64,000 nt of DNA from NCBI RefSeq assembly GCF_012530535.1, contig NZ_CP051299.1, positions 2,046,001 through 2,110,000 of the forward strand, in the 5' to 3' direction. Origin of the DNA: Microcella flavibacter. GTDB lineage: Bacteria > Actinomycetota > Actinomycetes > Actinomycetales > Microbacteriaceae. The notes beneath the pieces are model-generated. The model was not told where the DNA came from. It saw only the letters and a list, made by a program, of their open reading frames with translations, and did no database searches. A program made the position numbers and the translations under genes. Of the stretch, positions 33,217 to 40,797 are shown piece by piece. Every line of letters starts with the position of its first letter. Position 1 is the first letter of the stretch.

Positions 33217-33656
33217 TGTTTGATAGCCAAACCACCCAAAGGCAGCCGGCACATCTAGTGCCCCACCAGACCCGAAGGACCAGCAGGACGAGTTTGTTCT
33301 GACTGAAGTTCGAATATCTACTGACATTCTTGTTTCAATCCAAAGGAATCTCTCCCGACCGAGCAAAAGCTCGACCGACGAGGATAATTTGGCATTGACT
33401 TAGTGCACGCTGTTGAGTTCTCAAGGATCGGACGCACCTGACCCTCGACCTCGCGGTCTCGGCAACAGGGCACTTCCTTTTCGGATCCGCATCCGTCCGA
33501 GCTTCGCAGCTCGATCGGAGGTGGGATGCCTCATCCTCCACACGCTCGCCGGTGAGGGCTCGCGATTCGGAGGGGATGGTGTTTCCGCTTGGGGCCCGGG
33601 ATGCTCCGAGGCACTCGGCCTGGCTCTCTCCCGCCCGCTTGGGGCAACAGGAAGAG
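33217..33656 (-). other. rrn leader region (no gene)
   Basis: About 440 bp between the predicted transcription start and the 16S. It contains the TTGAGAACTCAACAGCGTGC element typical of actinobacterial rrn leaders (about 33402-33422), which includes the 16S stem arm, and near its start the phrase TGTTGCCCCAAGCGGGCGG, like the conserved leader start of mycobacterial rrn. No protein-coding gene is credible here. Confidence 0.7.
33403..33415 (-). other. 16S processing stem, 5' arm
   Basis: CAACAGCGTGCAC in the leader pairs perfectly with the spacer segment at 31485-31497. Confidence 0.7.
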
Positions 33657-33686
33657 ACATTACGCGGGATCGGGCCCCTCCGCCAA
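33657..33686 (-). promoter_or_regulatory. Candidate rrn promoter
   Basis: TTGGCG (33681-33686) and TAATGT (33657-33662) are 18 bp apart on the minus strand. The predicted start lies just before CTGTTGCCCCAAGCGGGCGG, which matches the region directly after the mycobacterial rrn start site. The rest of the 33663-33759 gap up to the next gene shows nothing else clear. Confidence 0.55.
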
Positions 33687-33759
33687 TCGAGCGCGCGCGA
33701 CGGCGTGTCGCGTGGAATCCCGCGCATCCCGAGCCGGCGGGGCGGTCGAGGCACGAGGG

Positions 33760-35337
33760 TCATCGAGGCGCCTCCGCCGCGGCGGTCTCGGGGTTCCAGA
33801 GCCGGGCGTAGAACTGCGTCGACGGGGCCTCGAGCACCAGCCGGCGCTGGTCGGGCGCCAGCGCGTCGAGCGAGGGCGAGTCGTCGACCGGCGCGGGCGG
33901 GCGACCCTCCTCCGGGACGACCGCGGAGCGGCCCAGGCCGAGGCGCCCGCCGGGGACCTCGACCCCCAGCAGCTCCAGGGTCGTCGGCAGGATGCTGAAG
34001 TGGTCGATGCTCCCGGGCTGCGGCTCGACGTCGAGCGGCGTGGTCATGCGGTGGAAGACCCCGCGCGGAGCATCCCGCAGCTCACCGGCCAGCTCGCTCG
34101 TCGCGCCGACCATCGCCAGGTGATCACCCATCACGACGACCGCGGTGTCGTCGAGCACGCCGTCGCGCTCGATCTCGGTGAGGAACGCCCCGACCTCGTC
34201 GGCCGTGCACCGGACCGACGCCCGCACCGGACCGTCGTCGCCCTGCTCGCACGCCGGGCCCACCAGCCCGGGCTCGTGACTGTCGACCGTGAGGAGCGTC
34301 AGGTTGTAGGGGCGATCCTGCGCGCGCAGCTCGTCGAGCTCGAGCCGGGCGTTCGCGAGCAGCCGGTGGTCGGAGAGCCCCCAGGCGTTGAAGTCCGTCT
34401 CGCCGCGCTGCACCCAGTCGGGGCGGTCGAGCACCTCGTCGTAGCCGTGCTGCTGCAGGAACTTGCCCTTGCCCGCGAAGCCCGCATCGGCCCCGCCGAG
34501 GAAGACGCTGCGGTAGCCGTGCTGCTCGAGCACGTCGCCGAGGCAGACCGCTCCGGGGAGGAAGCGCTCCTCCGCCTCGCCGAGCGCGTTCTTGTCGACG
34601 CTGCCGCTGTCGAGGGCCTCGTTCTTGAGCGGGATGCCGCACTGGCTGCCCACGATGCCGGCGATCGTCCAGCCCGTGCCCGGCTGCTGCTCGAGGGTCT
34701 CCCACCGCATCCAGTCGTCGGTCGCTTCGGTGAGCGGGGCGAGCAGGTCCTCCCCCATGATCGCGGGGCTCTCGTAGGCCTGCTCGAAGGACTCGAGGTA
34801 GATCATGATCAGGTTCGTCGACGCACGTTCCGCGGGTGGCGGCAGCGTCTGCCCGGCCACGTAGTACCCGGCGACGGAGCCGTCGTAGCGGGCGGCCTCG
34901 AGGTACGGCCAGAGCTGCACGCGGTCGAGCAGCAGGCCCGCGCCGAGCAGCAGCACGAGGCCGCCGGCCACCGGGGCGAGCAGCGGCCGCCACCACGGCC
35001 GAGATGCTGCGGTGGGGGGATGCTCGCGGCGGGCATCCCGTCGCGCAGCGGTCGCCACGCCCGCGATCGCCGCGACGGCGAGCACGGGCGCGAGCAGGCA
35101 GACGAGCAGGAACGAGACCAGCAGCCCGGGCCCGCCGCCATCGAGCTGCGTGCGCCCCTCGACGACGTCGAGCAGCTGCTGCGTGCTGATCGAGCCGAAC
35201 ACCGCGGCGATCCAGGCCGAGGAGGCCAGCATCACGAGGCCCGCCACGGCCGCGATGGCGGACAGGACCACCGGCGCGCCAGCGCCGCGGCGGCGACCGA
35301 TCGGATCGGCCTGCCGCCGCGCTGCGCCCACGACCAT
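33760..35337 (-). CDS. OpgB/MdoB-like phosphoglycerol transferase (LTA-synthase superfamily)
   Basis: This 525-residue protein has three N-terminal membrane segments (about 22-48, 63-90 and 110-131) and an extracellular sulfatase-fold domain. The metal and substrate motifs are NLIMIYLESFEQAYE, GWTIAGIVGSQCGIPL (probable nucleophile Thr in GWT) and VVMGDHLAM. The TIAGxVxSQCGIPL phrase is that of OpgB, which moves phosphoglycerol from phosphatidylglycerol onto glycans; a role in decorating a surface glycan is inferred. The start ATG at 35337 shares a base with the ahcY stop (TGATG), so translation is coupled. The stop lies about 75 bp from the rrn promoter. Confidence 0.85.
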   Translation of the reverse strand: MVVGAARRQADPIGRRRGAGAPVVLSAIAAVAGLVMLASSAWIAAVFGSISTQQLLDVVEGRTQLDGGGPGLLVSFLLVCLLAPVLAVAAIAGVATAARRDARREHPPTAASRPWWRPLLAPVAGGLVLLLGAGLLLDRVQLWPYLEAARYDGSVAGYYVAGQTLPPPAERASTNLIMIYLESFEQAYESPAIMGEDLLAPLTEATDDWMRWETLEQQPGTGWTIAGIVGSQCGIPLKNEALDSGSVDKNALGEAEERFLPGAVCLGDVLEQHGYRSVFLGGADAGFAGKGKFLQQHGYDEVLDRPDWVQRGETDFNAWGLSDHRLLANARLELDELRAQDRPYNLTLLTVDSHEPGLVGPACEQGDDGPVRASVRCTADEVGAFLTEIERDGVLDDTAVVVMGDHLAMVGATSELAGELRDAPRGVFHRMTTPLDVEPQPGSIDHFSILPTTLELLGVEVPGGRLGLGRSAVVPEEGRPPAPVDDSPSLDALAPDQRRLVLEAPSTQFYARLWNPETAAAEAPR

Positions 35338-36836
35338 CAGTAGCGGTAGTGGTCGACCTTGTACGGCCCCTGCGGGTCGACGCCGATGTAGGCGGCCTGC
35401 CGCGGGGTCAGCTCGGTCAGGCGGGCGCCCAGCGCGTCGAGGTGCAGGCGCGCGACCTTCTCGTCGAGCAGCTTCGGCAGCACGTGCACGCCGAGCGGGT
35501 AATGGTCGAGCCGCGTGTGCAGCTCCATCTGCGCGAGCACCTGGTTGGTGAAGGAGGCGCTCATCACGAAGGAGGGGTGGCCGGTCGCGTTGCCGAGGTT
35601 CATGAGGCGGCCCTCGCTGAGCACGAGGATGCTGCGGCCGGTGGGCAGGCGCCACTCGTGCACCTGCGGCTTGATCTCGATGCGCTCGGCGCCGGGCAGC
35701 GACTCGAGGCCCGCCATGTCGATCTCGTTGTCGAAGTGGCCGACGTTGGCCACGATCGCGAGGTGCTTGAGGCCCTGCAGCTGCTCGACCGTGACGACGC
35801 TCTCGTTGCCGGTCGCGGTCACGAGGATGTCGATCTGGTCGAGGTGGTCGTCGAGGCGCCCGACCTGGAAGCCGTCCATCGCCGCCTGCAGCGCCGTGAT
35901 CGGATCGACCTCGGAGACGATCACCCGCGCGCCCTGGCCGCGGAGGGCGTCCGCCGAGCCCTTGCCCACATCACCGTAGCCGCAGACGAAGACGGTCTTG
36001 CCGCCCATGAGCACATCGGTGGCGCGGTTGAGGCCGTCGGGCAGCGAGTGGCGGATGCCGTACTTGTTGTCGAACTTCGACTTCGTCACCGAGTCGTTGA
36101 CGTTGATCGCGGGGAAGAGCAGACCGCCCGCGCGGTGCAGCTCGTAGAGGCGGTGGACGCCCGTGGTCGTCTCCTCCGTGACGCCGAGGATGCCGCGGCC
36201 GGCGCGCGTCCAGCGCTGGGGGTCGGCGGCGAGCGACGCGCGCAGGGCATCCAGCACCACCCGGTACTCGGCGCTGTCGCTCTCGGCGTTCGGCGGCACC
36301 GTGCCCGCCGCCTCGAACTCGGTGCCCTTGTGCACGAGCATCGTGGCGTCGCCGCCGTCGTCGAGGATGAGCGTGGGGCCGTCGTGGCCGCCGGCCGACC
36401 AGTCGAAGATCTGCTGGGTGGCCCACCAGTACTCCTCGAGCGTCTCGCCCTTCCAGGCGAAGACGGGGGTTCCCTCGGGATTCTCGGGGGTGCCGGTCGG
36501 GCCGACGACGACCGCGGCCGCCGCCTCGTCCTGCGTCGAGAAGATGTTGCAGCTCGCCCAGCGCACCTCGGCGCCGAGCGCGACGAGGGTCTCGATGAGA
36601 ACGGCCGTCTGCACGGTCATGTGCAGCGAGCCCGCGATGCGCGCGCCCCTCAGCGGCTGGTGCGGGCCGAACTCCTCGCGCAGGGCCATGAGGCCCGGCA
36701 TCTCGTGCTCGGCGAGGCGCAGCTGATGCCGCCCCGCCTCGGCGAGGTGCAGGTCGCGCACCTTGTAGTCGATGCCGCCCCGCACGTCGGCGGTGAGGGT
36801 GGTGTGCTGCGCGGGCGCGCCGGTGTCGATGGCCAT
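35337..36836 (-). CDS. ahcY: S-adenosylhomocysteine hydrolase
   Basis: This 499-residue cytoplasmic enzyme cleaves S-adenosylhomocysteine to adenosine and homocysteine, keeping methylation running. It contains the substrate block [29 protein letters not shown], the NAD site [12 protein letters not shown], and the C-terminal DHYRY tail. Length and insertions match the actinobacterial form. It follows manB by 81 bp; no SAH riboswitch fold was seen in that gap. Its coupling to a membrane phosphoglycerol transferase is unusual. Confidence 0.97.
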   Translation of the reverse strand: MAIDTGAPAQHTTLTADVRGGIDYKVRDLHLAEAGRHQLRLAEHEMPGLMALREEFGPHQPLRGARIAGSLHMTVQTAVLIETLVALGAEVRWASCNIFSTQDEAAAAVVVGPTGTPENPEGTPVFAWKGETLEEYWWATQQIFDWSAGGHDGPTLILDDGGDATMLVHKGTEFEAAGTVPPNAESDSAEYRVVLDALRASLAADPQRWTRAGRGILGVTEETTTGVHRLYELHRAGGLLFPAINVNDSVTKSKFDNKYGIRHSLPDGLNRATDVLMGGKTVFVCGYGDVGKGSADALRGQGARVIVSEVDPITALQAAMDGFQVGRLDDHLDQIDILVTATGNESVVTVEQLQGLKHLAIVANVGHFDNEIDMAGLESLPGAERIEIKPQVHEWRLPTGRSILVLSEGRLMNLGNATGHPSFVMSASFTNQVLAQMELHTRLDHYPLGVHVLPKLLDEKVARLHLDALGARLTELTPRQAAYIGVDPQGPYKVDHYRY

Positions 36837-36917
36837 GCGCTCATTCTCGCAGGCCCGCGCCCGAGGGCGGGCTGTGCGGGGCGGGTGCGGATGCCGCGCT
36901 CAGGCAGGATGCTCCGC

Positions 36918-38333
36918 TCAGGCTCGGATGAGCGCGAGCACCTCGTCGCGCAGCACCTGCATCGTGCTCGCGGTCGCCGCCTCCGCGTTGAGCCGCAGCA
37001 GGGGCTCGGTGTTGGAGGGGCGCACGTTGAACCACCAGAAGCCGTCGCCGGCGGCGCCCGAGACGGTGAGGCCGTCGAGCTCGTCGAACTCGCCGCGACC
37101 CGCGAAGGCCTCGACGATGCGGGTGTACGCGGCCGGCACGTCGGTCACGGTCGAGTTGATCTCGCCGCTCGCCGTGTACGGCGTGAACTGCGCCGCCAGC
37201 GCCGAGAGCGGGCCCTCGAACTCGCCGAACTGCGCGATGAGGTGCATCGCGGCGAGCATCCCGTTGTCGGCCCCCCAGAAGTCGCGGAAGTAGTAGTGGG
37301 CGGAGTGCTCGCCGCCGAAGATGGCGCCGGTCTCGCGCATCCTGTCCTTGATGAGCGAGTGGCCGACGTTCGTGCGCACCGGGATCGCGCCCGCCTGCTC
37401 GATCGTCTCGGCGACGATGCGCGACGTGATGAGGTTGTGGATGACGTGGATGTCGCCCTGCTCGCCGGCGGCCCGCACGCGGGTGATCTCGCGCAGCGCG
37501 ACGATGGCGGCGACCGCGCTCGGGGTGACCGGCTCCCCCCGCTCGTCGATGACGAAGCAGCGGTCGGCGTCGCCGTCGAAGGCGAGCCCGAGGTCGGCCC
37601 CGTGCTCGAGCACCGCGGCCTGCAGGTCGCGCAGGTTCTCGGGCTCGAGCGGGTTCGCCTCGTGGTTCGGGAAGGTGCCGTCGAGCTCGAAGTAGAGCGG
37701 GATGATCTCGAGCGGGAGGGCCGGGAGGCCCGCCGCCGTTCCGAGCACGGCGGGGACGGTCATCCCGCCCATGCCGTTGCCCGCGTCGACGACCACGCGC
37801 AGCGGGCGCACGCCCGAGAGGTCGACGAGCTCGCGCAGGTAGGCGGCGTAGTCGGCGAGCACGTCGCGCTCGGAGTAGCCGCCCGGCTCGGCGACGGCGG
37901 GGACAGCGCCCTCGGCGAGGTACGCGGAGGCGCGGTCGCGGATGCCCGCGAGGCCCGTGCCGATGCTGATGCCCTGCGCGCCCGCGCGCGAGAACTTGAT
38001 GCCGTTGTAGGTGGCGGGGTTGTGGCTGGCCGTGAACATCGCCGCCGGGGCGTCGTACCGGCCGGAGGCGAAGTAGGACTCGTCGGTCGAGCACAGGCCG
38101 AGGTTCACGACGTGCGCCCCGCGCGCCTGGGCGCCGCGCGCGAAGGCCGCCACGAAGCGGGGCGAGGAGTCGCGCATGTCGTGGCCGACGACGACCTCGG
38201 CGCCCGCGGCCCCGATCTCGTCGACGAAGCCGGCGCCGAGCGCCTCGACGACCTCCTCGGTGAGCTGCGAGCCGACGAGGCCTCGCACGTCGTAGGCCTT
38301 GATGAACGCGCTGAGATCGGGTGCGGTGGTCAC
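36918..38333 (-). CDS. manB: Phosphomannomutase/phosphoglucomutase
   Basis: This 471-residue enzyme interconverts mannose-6-phosphate and mannose-1-phosphate, feeding GDP-mannose. The phosphoserine loop is TASHNPATYNG (Ser103), the metal loop DGDADRC, the sugar-binding loop GEHSAHYYF and the phosphate-binding RPSNTEP. The start is a GTG at 38333 in a GTGA overlap with the DUF3499 gene. Same order as M. tuberculosis Rv3257c-Rv3258c. Confidence 0.95.
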   Translation of the reverse strand: MTTAPDLSAFIKAYDVRGLVGSQLTEEVVEALGAGFVDEIGAAGAEVVVGHDMRDSSPRFVAAFARGAQARGAHVVNLGLCSTDESYFASGRYDAPAAMFTASHNPATYNGIKFSRAGAQGISIGTGLAGIRDRASAYLAEGAVPAVAEPGGYSERDVLADYAAYLRELVDLSGVRPLRVVVDAGNGMGGMTVPAVLGTAAGLPALPLEIIPLYFELDGTFPNHEANPLEPENLRDLQAAVLEHGADLGLAFDGDADRCFVIDERGEPVTPSAVAAIVALREITRVRAAGEQGDIHVIHNLITSRIVAETIEQAGAIPVRTNVGHSLIKDRMRETGAIFGGEHSAHYYFRDFWGADNGMLAAMHLIAQFGEFEGPLSALAAQFTPYTASGEINSTVTDVPAAYTRIVEAFAGRGEFDELDGLTVSGAAGDGFWWFNVRPSNTEPLLRLNAEAATASTMQVLRDEVLALIRA

Positions 38334-38533
38334 AGGGTCGAAGAGTAGCGGACGACCTGCCAGCCCTGCGGGGCCGAGAGGCTCTGCGCGTGGCGCTCGC
38401 ACAGGTCGTAGCCGTGCGGCTCGGGGCGCCCGCTCAGCGGTCCGAGCACGGCCATCGAGTCGGCGTAGACGTAGGTGAGCGTGCTCACCGCGGCATCGCC
38501 GCACGCGACCCTGCTGCATCCCCTGGCGCTCAT
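38330..38533 (-). CDS. DUF3499-family small protein
   Basis: This 67-residue protein has cysteines in CSRVAC and YDLCERH that may bind zinc, and the family phrase LTYVYADSMAVLGPL. It is conserved across actinobacteria next to manB, and the 4-bp overlap indicates translational coupling. Function unknown. Confidence 0.85.
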   Translation of the reverse strand: MSARGCSRVACGDAAVSTLTYVYADSMAVLGPLSGRPEPHGYDLCERHAQSLSAPQGWQVVRYSSTL

Positions 38534-38568
38534 CGCCGCTCAGCATACGGCGGCACTACCCTGGGGGC

Positions 38569-39075
38569 ATGCCGTTCCCGTCGCGCCGCTCGCGCTCCTC
38601 GCGCCGGGACGGCGGCGGTCAGGGCTCCGGCGCGACCGCGCGGGGCGCCGCCGCGCCCCCTGCGCCGCCGAGCGCCCGCGCTCGCGCCCGCCACGGCCGC
38701 GGTGGCCGCTCCCTCGTCACGGGCGCGCACCTGCCGCCCGTGCACACCCGCCGCGACCTCTTCGAGACGACCGTGCGCTCCTCGGCCGACTACCTGCAGG
38801 ATCTGTGGCCCGATGAGCTGGCCACCCTGCGCATCGAGGTGCTGCCGATGCCCGACCAGCCGATCGGGGTGCGGGGCGTCGCGCGCTGGCGGGTGCTGCC
38901 CGAGCACTCGCTCGTCGTGCTGTACCGCATCCCGATCGAGCGGATGAGCCGGCTGCACCGCGACGACGACTGGCATCGGCGGCTCATGATCGAGTCCTGC
39001 GTGTTCCGGGCGGTCGGGGAGCTCATCGGCAAGGATCCTTGGGATCTCGCGCCCGACCGATTCCGGCACTGGTGA
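38569..39075 (+). CDS. Rv3259-like (zincin_1 type) protein
   Basis: This 168-residue protein has a disordered basic N-terminus (1-50) and a folded domain: FETTVRSSADYLQDLWPDELATLRIEVLPMPD, then VVLYRIPIERMSR and a helix IESCVFRAVGELIGKDPWDLAPDRF. It fits the metallopeptidase-like family of Rv3259, but a HExxH zinc motif is missing here, so peptidase activity is doubtful. It diverges from DUF3499 and converges on the DUF5719 gene 19 bp away. Confidence 0.7.
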   Translation: MPFPSRRSRSSRRDGGGQGSGATARGAAAPPAPPSARARARHGRGGRSLVTGAHLPPVHTRRDLFETTVRSSADYLQDLWPDELATLRIEVLPMPDQPIGVRGVARWRVLPEHSLVVLYRIPIERMSRLHRDDDWHRRLMIESCVFRAVGELIGKDPWDLAPDRFRHW

Positions 39076-39094
39076 CGAGCCGCGCGGCCCGGCC

Positions 39095-40414
39095 TCAGGG
39101 GTAGATCGTGAGCGGGCGGGGCGAGCCGGCCGGCGGGAGCACGCGGGAGACGTCGAGCCCGGCATCCCCCCGATAGCTGACGGCGGCGTGCACCTCGCCC
39201 GTCGTCGTGATCCTCGGGGCGCTGCTGCCGGCGACGGGCAGCGTCACGGCGCCCTGGGCGGGGATCTCGAGCTCGCGGCCGTCGACGGCGACGGTGACGG
39301 CGCTGCCGCCCGCGACGAGGTGGAGCAGGGCGCCCGAGCCGGGGGCGACGGCGGCGATGACCTCGCCGTCGTCGACGTCGAGCACCGGAGCCGCGGAGAC
39401 CCACGCGACGTCGAGGCCCGCGGACGCGAGCGCGCCGATGCGGGCCCCCGCGACGACCGGCACGTCGGACTCGATCGCGAGCGCGTACTCGCCGTCGGTG
39501 ACACGCTCGCTCAGCGAGACGTCGAGCACCCGGCCGGCCTCGACCTCGGCGCGCACGAGCACCTCATCGCCGCCGCCCGCCGGGATGATGCGCACCGCGA
39601 CCTCGGCGTCCTCCTCGCCGGGAACGAGCATACGGAGGGTCGGCGCGTAGTCGAGGGATCCATCGTCGGCCGCGACCTCGGCGACCGCCGCGAGGTCGAT
39701 CACCGGGAAGGCCGGGATCACCTGCCGCAGCGCCGGCGCGGGCGAGCCGGTGACGATGGTCGCGCCCGCGGGGTCGAGGCCCCGCACGATCGTCTGCTGC
39801 AGCGTCGCGGTCACCGAGCCGCCCCTGCTCGTCACGCCGACGACGGGCGAGAGCTCACCGGGGGCGAGCCCGGCGAGCGGGATGACGCGCTGGCTGCCCG
39901 GCGCGACGACGATGCCGCGCGTGCCGGGAGCGTCGACCAGGCCGGCGGTGCCGTACACGTCGAGGGCGACGGTCGCGGCGACGGCGCCGGGGTTGCTCAG
40001 CACGATCCAGGTCGTGCGCCCGGTCGTGGTGTCGCCGCCGACCAGCCAGCTCGTGGGCTGCGGGGCCGCGCACTCCCCCGCGGCGAGGCCGCGCACGTCG
40101 TCGGTGGCGGGCTCCGTGCGCTCCACCGCGGCGACGCGGGTGTCGGGCGCGCCGACGGGCAGCGTGATCGTCGCGGCCCCGCCCTCGAGGGCGTCGCTGA
40201 TCGGGATGCCCCCCTCGACCAGCCCGGTGCCCGAGGCGAGGCGCTCCGGGTTCGCCACCGCGGCGACCTGGGCCTCCGCGCCGGCGCTCAGCCCGAGCAC
40301 CGGGCCCGGGCAGACGAGCAGCTGATCGCCGCGGTCGGGGACGACGTCGATCGCGGGCGCCGCGGCCTGGATGCTCGGCCCGGGCATGAGGATCACGCCC
40401 GCCGCGAGCGCCAC
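39095..40414 (-). CDS. DUF5719-family extracytoplasmic protein (main part)
   Basis: This 439-residue frame has a hydrophobic start (MALAAGVILMPGPSIQAAAP) and a long beta-rich extracytoplasmic body with LLVCPGPVLGLS and TTWIVLSNPGAVAATV, the landmarks of the DUF5719 family found beside the WhiB2-linked glycosyltransferase in actinobacteria. The first 5 residues would be the second half of a membrane helix whose first half is encoded in another frame upstream, so a frameshift probably separates it from its N-terminus (40393-40797). The GTG at 40414 may also act as a real start. Confidence 0.75.
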   Translation of the reverse strand: MALAAGVILMPGPSIQAAAPAIDVVPDRGDQLLVCPGPVLGLSAGAEAQVAAVANPERLASGTGLVEGGIPISDALEGGAATITLPVGAPDTRVAAVERTEPATDDVRGLAAGECAAPQPTSWLVGGDTTTGRTTWIVLSNPGAVAATVALDVYGTAGLVDAPGTRGIVVAPGSQRVIPLAGLAPGELSPVVGVTSRGGSVTATLQQTIVRGLDPAGATIVTGSPAPALRQVIPAFPVIDLAAVAEVAADDGSLDYAPTLRMLVPGEEDAEVAVRIIPAGGGDEVLVRAEVEAGRVLDVSLSERVTDGEYALAIESDVPVVAGARIGALASAGLDVAWVSAAPVLDVDDGEVIAAVAPGSGALLHLVAGGSAVTVAVDGRELEIPAQGAVTLPVAGSSAPRITTTGEVHAAVSYRGDAGLDVSRVLPPAGSPRPLTIYP

Positions 40415-40797
40415 CGCACGGCCGCGGCGAGCAGCGCGACGCCGAGGCGGCCGCCGAGCGCGAGCATGCGCCGGGCGTCGGGGCGCGCAGACCGGGGCCG
40501 CGCTGCCCGCGGGGTGCGCGAGGGCTTGCGGGGACGGGCGGCAGCGGCGGCGGGGTCGGGAGCGGCGGGGTCGGGAGCGGCGGGGTCGGCCGCTGCTGCG
40601 CGGTCGGCCAGAGTGTCGAGATCCGCCGGCGTGGGCGTCGGCTCGGCGGGCCCCGGATCAGCAGGGGCCGGCTCAGCGGGCGTCGCGGTCGCGCGGTCGT
40701 CCGACGTCGCGGGAACGGCGGGCGAGGCGGAAAGACTATCCGCGGTCTTCCGCTCCTCGTCCTCCGGCCGCTCGCCGGGGCGCTGCTCATCACTCAT
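40393..40797 (-). CDS. N-terminal part of the DUF5719 protein (frameshifted)
   Basis: This 134-codon frame starts with an ATG at 40797 that overlaps the stop of the upstream glycosyltransferase, the normal position for the next gene of this operon. It encodes a long acidic Pro/Ala-rich cytoplasmic tail and the first half of a membrane helix (LGGRLGVALLAAAV), then runs out of frame into RWRSRRA and stops. Adding one base near 40410-40415 would join it to the DUF5719 body and complete the helix. So it is either a broken gene or a sequencing error. Confidence 0.55.
   Translation of the reverse strand: MSDEQRPGERPEDEERKTADSLSASPAVPATSDDRATATPAEPAPADPGPAEPTPTPADLDTLADRAAAADPAAPDPAAPDPAAAAARPRKPSRTPRAARPRSARPDARRMLALGGRLGVALLAAAVRWRSRRA

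Noticed and set aside
36837-36917. SAH or SAM riboswitch in front of ahcY
   Set aside because: The 81-bp gap contains no recognisable pseudoknot or conserved core; it looks like an ordinary intergenic stretch.
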